Below are positions 1-6,764 of a stretch of DNA of 16,696 nt, piece after piece. A program made the position numbers and the translations under genes. Numbering within the stretch: the stretch's first letter is position 1; every line of letters begins with the position of its first letter. The notes below the pieces were generated by a model that was not told where the DNA came from, made no database searches, and worked only from the letters and a program-made list of their open reading frames with translations. Source of the stretch: Dehalococcoidales bacterium (GTDB lineage: Bacteria; Chloroflexota; Dehalococcoidia; Dehalococcoidales; UBA2162); assembly GCA_016932435.1 (NCBI GenBank), contig JAFGCW010000074.1:1-16696 (forward strand), given 5' to 3'.

Positions 1-375
1 AATAACATAGTATTCCGGCTGTTCGAGTTCCCAGCCATAACAAGGCGTTCCCGCATCGATTGATTCCTTGACCTTGTCCCAGGCTTGTTTCTGCTTCTCT
101 TTGAAATCATCATTTGCTTTTAAGCTGAATATACTGTTCACGAATTCATATCCGAGATTCCCGGCGAGTTCGAACAACTTCTGCGTGTTCCACGCAGTCG
201 GTCCGCTTGGTCAGACCCCTCGTTCGCATATATTGATGATAAAGGCATGCCCGGTACCTCCGAAAAGCCAGGCATCGGATATATCCACTGCCAGGTAATC
301 AAGGCAACCCTTGATACAGCCGAGGTGTGATACCATACGGGGATTCCAGCGTAGATTCTCCAGATGCTTTTCCAT
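1..375 (-). CDS. BtrH-like / papain-fold (C39-like) protein, partial, with in-frame TGA at codon 55
   Basis: The reading frame opens with ATG at 375-373, after AGGGAG spaced 7 nt upstream, and runs leftward off the window. It has 54 codons, one TGA (213-211), then 70 more open codons. The 54 residues before the TGA contain SHLGCIKGCLDYL (16-28), which resembles the nucleophile region of BtrH_N/C39-like proteins, and GTGHAFIINI (40-49) with a possible catalytic His. After the TGA the protein continues PSGPTAWNTQKLF and later CYGWELEQPEYYV. The same kind of sequence continues across the TGA, so this is one gene. From memory, relatives have Cys just before PSGPTAW, which would make the TGA a Cys-to-selenocysteine position; I could not check this. 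A SECIS-like hairpin follows at once. The alternative is a TGC/TGT-to-TGA nonsense mutation or a read error. It is last in a minus-strand unit, 79 nt after the toroid gene. Its function is unknown; BtrH itself is an acyltransferase in butirosin synthesis. Confidence 0.7.
171..205 (-). promoter_or_regulatory. SECIS-like hairpin just downstream of the in-frame TGA
   Basis: Read on the minus strand, the 13 nt after the TGA lead into CUGCGUG (197-191), loop GAA (190-188) and CACGCAG (187-181), a perfect 7-bp stem. A lower helix CGGAC (205-201) with GUUCG (175-171), including one G-U pair, encloses it across a 3/5-nt internal loop. The apical loop begins 20 nt after the UGA and its first base is G. 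Both features match the usual description of bacterial SECIS elements, which lie inside the coding region directly after UGA. The stem falls on codons Thr-Ala-Trp-Asn-Thr-Gln, so part of it could be a by-product of protein conservation. Confidence 0.5.
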
Positions 376-454
376 ATTTGTTCTCCCTGTTCTTCATTTC
401 TCAGGAGAGGTATTTTAATTATCTCATTACTAGTTAAAACTTATAGCTTCATTA

Positions 455-1450
455 TTATATCAGGTCTACGTCCTTTAGTACCCGTAACGCGCGTAACGTC
501 ACCCATTTGTTCGGTTGTTTTTTCACCCCATATTCTCCCCAGGTCTTGCCCTTATAGTCCAATTCCAGCAGCCAGCGACCTTGATCATCCTGTTTTGATT
601 GAATCAAATCCAGCGTGTTCCGTAACCGCGGATCATCACCATATCCCAGCTTGACCAGTGCTTCTGCTATTTGAAGTATATCAGTTATGTAAAATACAGG
701 AAAACCGAATTTCCACCAGTTGCCGCTAGGTTTTGGAGCATAACCATGGGGATATTCCGCCGTGGTCGGATCGATTCCCAGGAGGAAATCCACGCCCCTG
801 TCGATTGCCTGGTTAATCAGGTTTGTTCTTTTTTCTTCCGGCAGTCTACTGAAAGCCATCATTACTTTTACCGCGCCCCAGGCACAGGCCAGCTTGTTAT
901 TCGCACCGCAGGCAAAATCCGGACCTATCTTTCCCGAGTAGTATCGCAGCGATGTAGACTTATCTCCCATTGGCGCAACGCCTTCTCCTGTAGTCGTCAT
1001 CGCCATCCATTCATACGCCTTATCCATGCGGGGGTCATAATATCCTATATCCATCAGTGCCGTCAGCATGTTTCCCTGTAGACAATCGATGGTCTGCGAT
1101 GGCGCCCCGTTCGTAGAGATCTGGCCGTGCTCAGTCATGGCATGGTCGAGATAGTATGAACAGGCAGTTGAAATCCGTTCGTCGGCATCGATAGAAGCAC
1201 CGAGTTGTGAAAGCAGGACCAGCGACCACACCGTGCTGGTATATTTCGGAAGATACCCAGCTCCCGGTTTTTCCCAGTAACCTTCAAGGTTCATCTCTGA
1301 GAGTATGTCCGCTATCGGACCTTCCCGATGTACTTTCTCTCTGGCCGCCGAGAGTTCCTTTTCACCGGCATCGGTCAGATCGCGCATAGCCAGGTAGTCA
1401 ACACCGCTGCCGTCCGGTTCAAGTAGCCAGTTCAATACTTCCTTACGCAC
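455..1450 (-). CDS. Alpha/alpha-toroid (prenyltransferase/squalene-oxidase repeat-like) protein
   Basis: 331 residues starting at GTG (1450-1448), with GAGGGG 6 nt upstream, a strong ribosome site that supports this start. The protein is a series of paired helices with repeated short elements: YLPKYTSTVWSLVLLSQLG (66-84), DCLQGNMLTALMDIGY, NKLACAWGAVKVMMAF, FPVFYITDILQIAEALVKLGYGDDPRL, and a C-terminal DDQGRWLLELDYKGKTWGEYG. Helix pairs ending in QDDQGRW-type loops are typical of terpenoid-cyclase/prenyltransferase toroid domains. The DxDD or zinc ligands of true cyclases or prenyltransferases are not evident, so I assign fold only and no reaction. There is no signal peptide. It lies between the YdeI-like gene and the BtrH-like gene on the same strand, probably co-transcribed. 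A 24-codon ORF lies directly upstream in the same frame, separated by one TAA. Confidence 0.75.
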   Translation of the reverse strand: MRKEVLNWLLEPDGSGVDYLAMRDLTDAGEKELSAAREKVHREGPIADILSEMNLEGYWEKPGAGYLPKYTSTVWSLVLLSQLGASIDADERISTACSYYLDHAMTEHGQISTNGAPSQTIDCLQGNMLTALMDIGYYDPRMDKAYEWMAMTTTGEGVAPMGDKSTSLRYYSGKIGPDFACGANNKLACAWGAVKVMMAFSRLPEEKRTNLINQAIDRGVDFLLGIDPTTAEYPHGYAPKPSGNWWKFGFPVFYITDILQIAEALVKLGYGDDPRLRNTLDLIQSKQDDQGRWLLELDYKGKTWGEYGVKKQPNKWVTLRALRVLKDVDLI

Positions 1451-1453
1451 TTC

Positions 1454-1528
1454 TTACCCCTCTGAAGAACCATCGGCATCGATGAATATCATCTTGTCCC
1501 GCAGTTCTTCTGTAATTTTATATGCCAT
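1454..1528 (-). CDS. Possible 24-codon ORF between two operon genes
   Basis: ATG at 1528-1526 begins 3 nt after the TAG of the YdeI-like gene and ends with TAA at 1456-1454, 3 nt before the GTG start of the toroid gene. The peptide begins MAYKITEELRDKMIFIDADG. It shares the frame of the toroid gene, so a single sense change at the TAA would fuse the two. The nearest purine-rich site (AGGGG) is 12 nt upstream, which is rather far. It could be a coupling peptide, an old N-terminal extension, or chance. The strong ribosome site for the toroid gene overlaps its last codons. Confidence 0.25.
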   Translation of the reverse strand: MAYKITEELRDKMIFIDADGSSEG

Positions 1529-1531
1529 AGT

Positions 1532-2092
1532 CTACATCGGCCCCTCGTTTTCGTTGAGTCGACTTATTATCTTTTCCAGGCGTCTTATCCTCGTATCTAC
1601 TTTTTTAGCATCGAGATAAAACATGGTGTAGGTTCTCCTGACTGAAAGCGGCATATTGAGGAAATTGGAAAGTGCAGGTTCAGCTCCGTTGATCGCCTTA
1701 ATAAGTATCTCTACCTGTTCATCAGTGGCTGTTTCCCGCTCCGGAAGGTCCCAGTTACCGGATTTTTTTGCTTCTTCGATAGATATTAAACCAGGTTCTT
1801 CCATTTTTCCGCTATCAATAAGTTCTTCGGCTGTCTTCCTGTTTTTAACCGACCACTTGCTTCCCATACGACGCCGGGAGAATTTCTTAAGGTACCTGGT
1901 ATCATCTACGCTCTTTATCAGCCCGTCGATCCATCCGAAACAAAGAGCTTCTTCAAGGGCTTCGTCGGCCTTAACCGTTTTCAGCTGGCCGGATTTCCCG
2001 AGAATCAGCCAGATACCCGGACTGGCAGCATAGTTTTCACTCAGCCATTTCCTGAATTCATCTCTATCTGAAAACAGCAATTGTTCTTCCAT
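1532..2092 (-). CDS. YdeI/OmpD-associated family protein
   Basis: 186 residues from ATG at 2092 to TAG. The N-terminal part (about 1-30) has the FRKWLSENYAASPGIWLIL pattern. The diagnostic centre is EALCFGWIDGLIKSVDDTRY followed by KKFSRRRMGSKWSVKNRKTAEELIDSGKM (about 47-96), the core of YdeI/OmpD-associated proteins. The C-terminal third (from about 125) is the helical segment with NFLNMPLSVRRTYTMFYLDAKKVDTRIRRLEKII seen in that family. Members are small cytoplasmic proteins, sometimes linked to bacteriocin or peptide-stress tolerance, with no settled biochemical role. It is first in the minus-strand unit leading to the toroid and BtrH-like genes. The ribosome site is weak (GTGAGAT) and a promoter-like pair ends just upstream, so the mRNA may be nearly leaderless. 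Confidence 0.85.
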   Translation of the reverse strand: MEEQLLFSDRDEFRKWLSENYAASPGIWLILGKSGQLKTVKADEALEEALCFGWIDGLIKSVDDTRYLKKFSRRRMGSKWSVKNRKTAEELIDSGKMEEPGLISIEEAKKSGNWDLPERETATDEQVEILIKAINGAEPALSNFLNMPLSVRRTYTMFYLDAKKVDTRIRRLEKIISRLNENEGPM

Positions 2093-2099
2093 ATCTCAC

Positions 2100-2128
2100 A
2101 GGATATAGTTATGTATCGATAGAGTCAA
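2100..2128 (-). promoter_or_regulatory. Putative sigma70-type promoter for the YdeI-like gene unit
   Basis: On the minus strand, TTGACT (2128-2123), a 17-nt spacer and TATCCT (2105-2100) precede the ATG at 2092. The -35 box matches 5 of 6 consensus bases and the -10 box 4 of 6. The expected transcription start would be within a few bases of the ATG, giving a very short or absent leader. An offset TATATC (2107-2102) is an alternative -10. Confidence 0.4.
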
Positions 2129-2215
2129 TACCCATCACAATAGAATCACCCTTCAAACTGCATTTATTGCATTGACTATGATACACTGGCATAAGTTTTA
2201 GAGGAGAACGAATCA

Positions 2216-2443
2216 ATGCCGATGGAATTACTCATACTGACGATAGGAGCTTTTCTTTTTCTGGTCGGGTATTTCTGGATAGGTTTCCACGCGCTGAAAA
2301 ATGATCCGGGATACGGAAAGTGGGCTTTTCTAAGCGGTGTTTATCGGATAAACTACTGCCGGGCTAACTGGAGCAGAACGAAGATCCCGTGCTCGGCAAC
2401 GATACTGGGGATGGTACTTATTCTCATCGGAGTAATAATTTAG
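2216..2443 (+). CDS. Small two-helix membrane protein
   Basis: 75 residues from ATG at 2216 to TAG, with a good ribosome site (AGAGGAGA, 8 nt before ATG). An N-terminal hydrophobic segment (about 4-25, LLILTIGAFLFLVGYFWIGF) and a C-terminal one (about 61-75, ATILGMVLILIGVII) flank a polar loop containing YGKWAFLSGVYRINYCRANW and SRTKIPC. Two short helices with a conserved-looking loop suggest a small inner-membrane protein. I do not recognise a named family or function. It stands alone on the plus strand, divergent from the YdeI-like gene. Its last 4 bases overlap the 3' end of the convergent lipoprotein gene, so the two transcripts are antisense at their ends. Confidence 0.7.
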   Translation: MPMELLILTIGAFLFLVGYFWIGFHALKNDPGYGKWAFLSGVYRINYCRANWSRTKIPCSATILGMVLILIGVII

Positions 2444-3363
2444 TTATTCGGTGATTCTGGAATCAATTCGATACCGCTTTTTTCGGCATAATCGATAATG
2501 AAATCTCTCGTAATCTCATCAGGAAGTTCCAGGACAACATCACTACCTGTCGTATCTCCTACTCTTGAACCGGTACCCCAGAAAACCGACTCTCCGTCAG
2601 GGAGTTTATGAAGGAGTGTTAATAACGCATCCACACCGGTTACGCGGATATCAACCAGATCGGATATTTCATCTGACTTTCTCACGATCTCCTGCAAGGT
2701 TTTAGTGCGGTTTGTCCCGGTTATTAACTTAAAATACCATTCGTCGCCTTCCCGCCAGGAATAGAGTTCATATCCTTTCATCGAATGTGGTAATTCATCG
2801 ATAAATGTGAATGACATTTCATTAACAAGCTTCCCCGAATCTCTTAGTGTTTTCATAATATCAGTATTACCCCGCGAGTCCTCTCCTCCGAAAAAACCCG
2901 GAGTCGGATATCCGAGCCCTATCTTTATTGCGCCGGATTCCTCGACCAGAGGTCTCATCATGGTGATTCCCTCGAAAGACAGCGAAGAATACATCACCCA
3001 GAAAGCCCCCCAGTATACAGGCGATTTATCCAAACACACGAGAAAAGATTTCCCGCTGACGGGAACCTCCAGTAGAGAAACACGCTCAAATGCTTCAGAT
3101 GTCAACTCAATCCTGTGAGTCAAGGCATCATAAGTAACAATATCATCTATTGAAATTATCGGTTCATCGGTGATTTCAATATGACTCAGCATCTCCATTC
3201 TTTCAGGCGGAATATCATCTCTTGTCAGGTAAATGGCAAAACCTTCATCCGCTGTAGGAGAATTATCCCGGAATGAACAAGCTGATAAAAAAGAACATAT
3301 GAAGAAAAAAGTGATTAATAAGTATATTGGCTTCATCATTCGGGCACTCAATATATTACGCAT
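2440..3363 (-). CDS. Predicted lipoprotein of unknown function
   Basis: Up to 307 residues. The first ATG (3363) has no ribosome site. Tandem ATGs at 3339 and 3336 follow GAGTG and give a classical signal peptide beginning MMKPIYLLITFF, so the start at 3339 (299 residues) is at least as likely. The hydrophobic stretch ends in a lipobox (LSAC), with Cys29 counted from the first ATG as the lipidation site. The mature part is about 278 residues with no enzyme motif I recognise; it contains segments such as FLVCLDKSPVYWGAFWVMYSS and IKIGLGYPTPGFFGGEDSRG. The C-terminal third (RVTGVDALLTLLHKLPDGESVFWG) may be a separate small domain. It should be anchored outside the cytoplasmic membrane. It is divergent from the AraC-type gene and overlaps the convergent membrane-protein gene by 4 bases. 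Confidence 0.75.
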   Translation of the reverse strand: MRNILSARMMKPIYLLITFFFICSFLSACSFRDNSPTADEGFAIYLTRDDIPPERMEMLSHIEITDEPIISIDDIVTYDALTHRIELTSEAFERVSLLEVPVSGKSFLVCLDKSPVYWGAFWVMYSSLSFEGITMMRPLVEESGAIKIGLGYPTPGFFGGEDSRGNTDIMKTLRDSGKLVNEMSFTFIDELPHSMKGYELYSWREGDEWYFKLITGTNRTKTLQEIVRKSDEISDLVDIRVTGVDALLTLLHKLPDGESVFWGTGSRVGDTTGSDVVLELPDEITRDFIIDYAEKSGIELIPESPNN

Positions 3364-3533
3364 ATATTTATATAACGCTTTATAATGAAATTGGTTATCA
3401 TCGTTTTCAATATATCTTAACGATTATATTATACTAGAGAATTGTCATTAAATACCGGAGTCAACATGACAACTCAAATCAAATAAATTTTCCTTTTCTC
3501 CTATATAATCCCTTATACAGGGAGGTAAGACAG

Positions 3534-4436
3534 GTGTTTGAATGGAACCGGAGCATCCAGAAAATGCTTGACTGTATCGAGGAGAATCTGACCAGACCAT
3601 TCACACTGGAGATGCTGGCGAAGCAGCTTAATTACTCACCGTATTACTGCACACGCCAGTTTCACAAGTACGCAGGGATATCACTGCGCAACTATATCCG
3701 TCTCCGGAAGGTCAGCGCTGCGGTAATCGACCTGCGTGATACCGGTGAACGCATTATCGATATAGCAGTCAAATATGGATTTTCCTCGCAGGAAGCATTT
3801 ACCCGTTCATTCAAGCGAGCACATGGTATGACTCCGAACACTTATCGTAACATACCGAAACCGCTTCCGCTTCGCGTCAAACGCAATGTCTTCGAACCCA
3901 AATTCTTTGGATTATTGGAGGACAAGATGGAAGAAGATCTGACTAAAAATATCACTGTCAGTATCGAAGTAGTCCCAGTCTATAAATTTATCGGCGTTCG
4001 TCACAATGGTGTCAATAACTACTGGGATTTCTGGAAAAAGGACGAAGAGGTATCCGGTCAGGATCGTTGCGAAGAAATCGACGGTATCCTGACCAGTCTG
4101 AAAAACCGTACTGAAATAATCGGCGCCCGTTTATACGGAGAGAAGGAAGACAGTTATATCTACGGAGTTAAAATGTCGGAAGATTACACCGGTGAAATAC
4201 CAGAAGGGATGGTGTGTTTACCCGTACCAGAAACCACCTGTGTCATTTTTCATCACCCTCCCTATGATTACACCACCATGGAAAAAGCGGTCAACAGGGC
4301 TATAAACCAGGTTATCGACAACTGGAATCCAGCTGAATATGGTTTTGAGTGGGATTACAGCCTCCCGCATGGCGGGAGGCATGATCCGCCGAACTTCGGT
4401 CAGGAGTCTGTTAAACCACTGAAAAAGCTGAAATAA
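3534..4436 (+). CDS. AraC-family regulator with GyrI-like effector-binding domain
   Basis: 300 residues starting at GTG (3534), with GGGAGGT 8 nt upstream. Residues about 8-105 are the double helix-turn-helix of AraC/XylS proteins: FTLEMLAKQLNYSPYYCTRQF (first HTH, about 23-43) and IIDIAVKYGFSSQEAFTRSFKRAHGMTPNTYR (second HTH, about 74-105), the latter the family signature. Residues about 139-300 form a GyrI/BmrR-like ligand-binding domain (VVPVYKFIGVRHNG, then CLPVPETTCVIFHHPPYDY). Such fusions usually sense cationic or amphipathic small molecules and act on transport or resistance genes. Near the C terminus, residues SLPHGGRH are encoded by a perfect palindrome, which looks like an insertion into an otherwise normal domain end. 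TATAAT at 3504-3509 may serve as a -10 box, without a clear -35. Confidence 0.88.
   Translation: MFEWNRSIQKMLDCIEENLTRPFTLEMLAKQLNYSPYYCTRQFHKYAGISLRNYIRLRKVSAAVIDLRDTGERIIDIAVKYGFSSQEAFTRSFKRAHGMTPNTYRNIPKPLPLRVKRNVFEPKFFGLLEDKMEEDLTKNITVSIEVVPVYKFIGVRHNGVNNYWDFWKKDEEVSGQDRCEEIDGILTSLKNRTEIIGARLYGEKEDSYIYGVKMSEDYTGEIPEGMVCLPVPETTCVIFHHPPYDYTTMEKAVNRAINQVIDNWNPAEYGFEWDYSLPHGGRHDPPNFGQESVKPLKKLK
4360..4380 (+). repeat. Perfect GC-rich palindrome inside the AraC-type gene
   Basis: GCCTCCCGC (4360-4368), loop ATG, GCGGGAGGC (4372-4380): 9-bp arms with no mismatch. It is the most GC-rich short stretch nearby and lies within the coding sequence, encoding SLPHGGRH near the C terminus. It stays in frame. 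It could be a short palindromic insertion of a dispersed repeat family, or a hairpin affecting mRNA stability. Confidence 0.6.
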
Positions 4437-4448
4437 CCGGGGATAATA

Positions 4449-4470
4449 AGAGGGGGCTAAAGCCCCCTCT
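4449..4470. terminator. Strong hairpin between convergent genes, probable bidirectional transcription end
   Basis: AGAGGGGGC (4449-4457), loop TAAA, GCCCCCTCT (4462-4470) makes a perfect 9-bp stem between the convergent AraC-type gene (ending 4436) and the GNAT-deacetylase gene (ending 4513). No T-run follows directly on either strand, so it is not a textbook intrinsic terminator. A T-rich tract lies at 4495-4506. It may instead be one copy of a dispersed palindromic repeat. Confidence 0.5.
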
Positions 4471-4512
4471 AGGTCTGTTACAATCTGAAAATCCCCTTTT
4501 TCTTTTAAAGAA

Positions 4513-6252
4513 CTACCCGGAATATGCAGCCGACCAGAGTCCTTTGAAAAAATGCAATGCATTCGTTCCGAGGACTCTGGTATCATAACCACCTTCCTGT
4601 ACAACCAAAGTCGGTCGCCGCAGCGAACCTATCGCATTACCGATTCGTTCAAAATCACCTGCATCAAGAGTCCAGGTTCCCGTAGGATCTTCCTTAGCAG
4701 TATCCAGCCCCAGGGGAACCACAATATAGGCAGGTCTAAATCTTCTTATCCTTTTCAGCGCTTCGGCAATAGTCTGGTGATATTTCTCATTTTTGATTAT
4801 TTCAGGTAAGGGATAATTCACGTTAAATCCCCTTCCAGATCCTTTTCCTTTTTCACCTCTGAATCCACTGAAATACGGATAGGCAAAACTCGGGTGTCCA
4901 TGAATAGATATGGTCAATAGGTCATCACGTTCATAAAAGATTTCCTGCTGGCCGTTTCCATGATGATAATCCACGTCAAGCATCGCTACTTTTCCATACT
5001 TACTCAGGAGATTTGCCGCTACTGCTGACGAGTTGAAATAACAGAAACCGCCAAATGTTGCGGGTTCGGCATGATGTCCGGGCGGTCTGATTAAAGCATA
5101 AGCAAGTCTATAACCCTGCAAGAGCTGTTTTGCTGCTGTGATAGCGCTGTCTACCGCCCGTTTTGCGGCAAGATAGGCATTACCTGTCAACGGAGTGAAT
5201 GTATCTATACAGTAATATCCGGCTCGTATCGGCAGATCTTTCGGAGGTCTTGCCCGATTACGCACAGGAAAGACGTAGGGATATATCGCTGTTCCTTCAT
5301 CCAGCTTGGAACAGACGTTAGAAATGTATTCCACAAATCCGGAATCATGTACTGCGGTGATATTCTTCTCTGAATAGTGACGTACGGGTATTCTTTGAAA
5401 AAGATCAACTTTGTTAAGTTCTTCCATAATAGCATCTATTCGTACCGGTGACTCAACATACCCTCGTTCTTCAACATGATGTATACCGTGACGGTCATTT
5501 ACAACCAGCCTGATACGCTTATCGATCGGGGTTATTCTGGGTATGGGAATAGACGGTTTTCTCACATATTTCGGCTTTCTCAGACGTACCGGATCATCCT
5601 GTACTGAATCAACCACCATTTCAACATATTCTTTAGGGGCAATACCCTTATATTTACGCTCCAGAATCGCCCGCATAATATCTTTTGCCTGGTTATTGGA
5701 TAACTCAATATCCTGTCCTAGATTGTCATAGACAAGATACGGGGGATTATCGTCACCCGGCTGAAGAGGAGTTTCATAGGCGGTATTTATAATCGGTGTT
5801 GCGCCATATCGTTCATAAAACCTGAGACGGGCTATGTTCTGCTTTCTTATCACGGGATCACGGCTGAGGTTCGGGTTATCAGGAAGACACTCGTAAAACA
5901 GACCTATGGTTTCCAGGTCAAGAGCTTCTTCACGGATTCTTTCATAGAGGGCTCCGCCGATACCTCCTCCCGTCATCTGTTTAGCAGCCGACAGATAATC
6001 CAGATAACAGAAACGCAGAGAAGGGGCGTGGAATAACAGGGCAAATCCGTCTATCATACCCTTTGCGCCTTCTGCTACGAAAAGAATAGCTCGAAACTGG
6101 TATTTTAACGGGTTCCGAAGTTGATCCGGTAGTTTTTTTAAATCTCTCCTGGACAGCAGTGGAAACTGCTCTTTCAGAATAGCCAGGACTTCGGCTATGG
6201 CATCCTGATTAGCCGGTGTAATATCATCATATACACGTCGAATACGGAACAT
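4513..6252 (-). CDS. GNAT acetyltransferase fused to HDAC/acetylpolyamine-amidohydrolase-type zinc deacetylase
   Basis: 579 residues. Residues about 1-180 are a GNAT-like domain: ILFVAEGAKGMIDGFALL (55-72), LSAAKQMTGGGIGGALYERI (87-106, acetyl-CoA loop) and ARLRFYERYGATPI (141-154). Residues about 245-579 are an arginase/deacetylase-fold domain with all catalytic parts visible: RPPGHHA (His393/His394), DVDYHHGNG (zinc ligands Asp428 and His430), PLGLDT (zinc ligand Asp517) and EGGY (Tyr556). The deacetylase part alone matches the usual length of this superfamily. It should cleave acetyl groups from an amine, with polyamines or acetyl-lysine derivatives as typical substrates. It follows a separate GNAT gene by 23 nt and is the last gene of the KamA/ATP-grasp operon. 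The GNAT part may be a binding domain or a second activity; which one cannot be told from the sequence. Confidence 0.9.
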   Translation of the reverse strand: MFRIRRVYDDITPANQDAIAEVLAILKEQFPLLSRRDLKKLPDQLRNPLKYQFRAILFVAEGAKGMIDGFALLFHAPSLRFCYLDYLSAAKQMTGGGIGGALYERIREEALDLETIGLFYECLPDNPNLSRDPVIRKQNIARLRFYERYGATPIINTAYETPLQPGDDNPPYLVYDNLGQDIELSNNQAKDIMRAILERKYKGIAPKEYVEMVVDSVQDDPVRLRKPKYVRKPSIPIPRITPIDKRIRLVVNDRHGIHHVEERGYVESPVRIDAIMEELNKVDLFQRIPVRHYSEKNITAVHDSGFVEYISNVCSKLDEGTAIYPYVFPVRNRARPPKDLPIRAGYYCIDTFTPLTGNAYLAAKRAVDSAITAAKQLLQGYRLAYALIRPPGHHAEPATFGGFCYFNSSAVAANLLSKYGKVAMLDVDYHHGNGQQEIFYERDDLLTISIHGHPSFAYPYFSGFRGEKGKGSGRGFNVNYPLPEIIKNEKYHQTIAEALKRIRRFRPAYIVVPLGLDTAKEDPTGTWTLDAGDFERIGNAIGSLRRPTLVVQEGGYDTRVLGTNALHFFKGLWSAAYSG

Positions 6253-6275
6253 TTCTTTAGAAATAACCCTTTCTT

Positions 6276-6764
6276 TTAGTCCAACCGTTTTTGAAAAACA
6301 ACTTTATCATCACCGGGAGAATAGAAATCGGGAATACGTGCGATTATTTTATAACCACATGATTCATAGAACTTCCTCGTCCTTACATAATCCGGTTTTG
6401 ATGATGTTTCGATCAGAATAAGCCTGCCCTTTGCTGTCGATATTCTGACCTCTGCTTCACGCAGTAATCCACGGCCTATCCCCCGATGCTGCTTTTCAGG
6501 GTCAACCGCCATCCAGTATATATCCCAGGTTCCTTCGGTCAGTGGCGTGGGGCCGAAGCATGTATAACCAGCAGGATTGTTATCCGTCTCGGCAATAAGA
6601 ATATGATAATCTGAACTGATATCATTCTCAAGGTAAAGGTCAATCAGTTCCAGGGCAACCTTTACCTCTGATGCAGTAAATTCACGCGTTGCATCCAGTA
6701 TTTTTACAATTGCAGCTTTATCTTCTCCTGCCATCGGCCTGATATTAGCTGCCACTGTCGTCAT
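6276..6764 (-). CDS. GNAT family N-acetyltransferase
   Basis: 162 residues with one full GNAT domain. IYWMAVDPEKQHRGIGRGLL (82-101) contains the acetyl-CoA pyrophosphate-binding motif Q/R-x-x-G-x-G (His93-Arg94-Gly95-Ile96-Gly97). LILIETSSKPDYVRTRKFYESCGY (115-138) is the C-terminal motif with the conserved Tyr. It should transfer acetyl from acetyl-CoA to an amine. Its start overlaps the end of the second ATP-grasp gene by 20 nt, implying translational coupling. Placed after an aminomutase and two ligases, its substrate may be a beta-amino acid or its conjugate. It is much shorter than beta-lysine acetyltransferase AblB (roughly 270 residues as I recall), so I do not call it AblB. Confidence 0.85.
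   Translation of the reverse strand: MTTVAANIRPMAGEDKAAIVKILDATREFTASEVKVALELIDLYLENDISSDYHILIAETDNNPAGYTCFGPTPLTEGTWDIYWMAVDPEKQHRGIGRGLLREAEVRISTAKGRLILIETSSKPDYVRTRKFYESCGYKIIARIPDFYSPGDDKVVFQKRLD

Noticed and set aside
1..375. TGA read as tryptophan (altered genetic code) in the BtrH-like gene
   Set aside because: All other long genes are open under the standard code without internal TGA, and kamA and the small finger gene end in TGA, so general TGA recoding is not supported.
671..1081. 136-codon plus-strand ORF
   Set aside because: It is a shadow of the toroid gene on the other strand, without a ribosome site or recognisable domain.
4218..4604. 128-codon minus-strand ORF spanning the AraC and deacetylase gene ends
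   Set aside because: It overlaps two well-supported genes and crosses the hairpin between them; no domain is visible.
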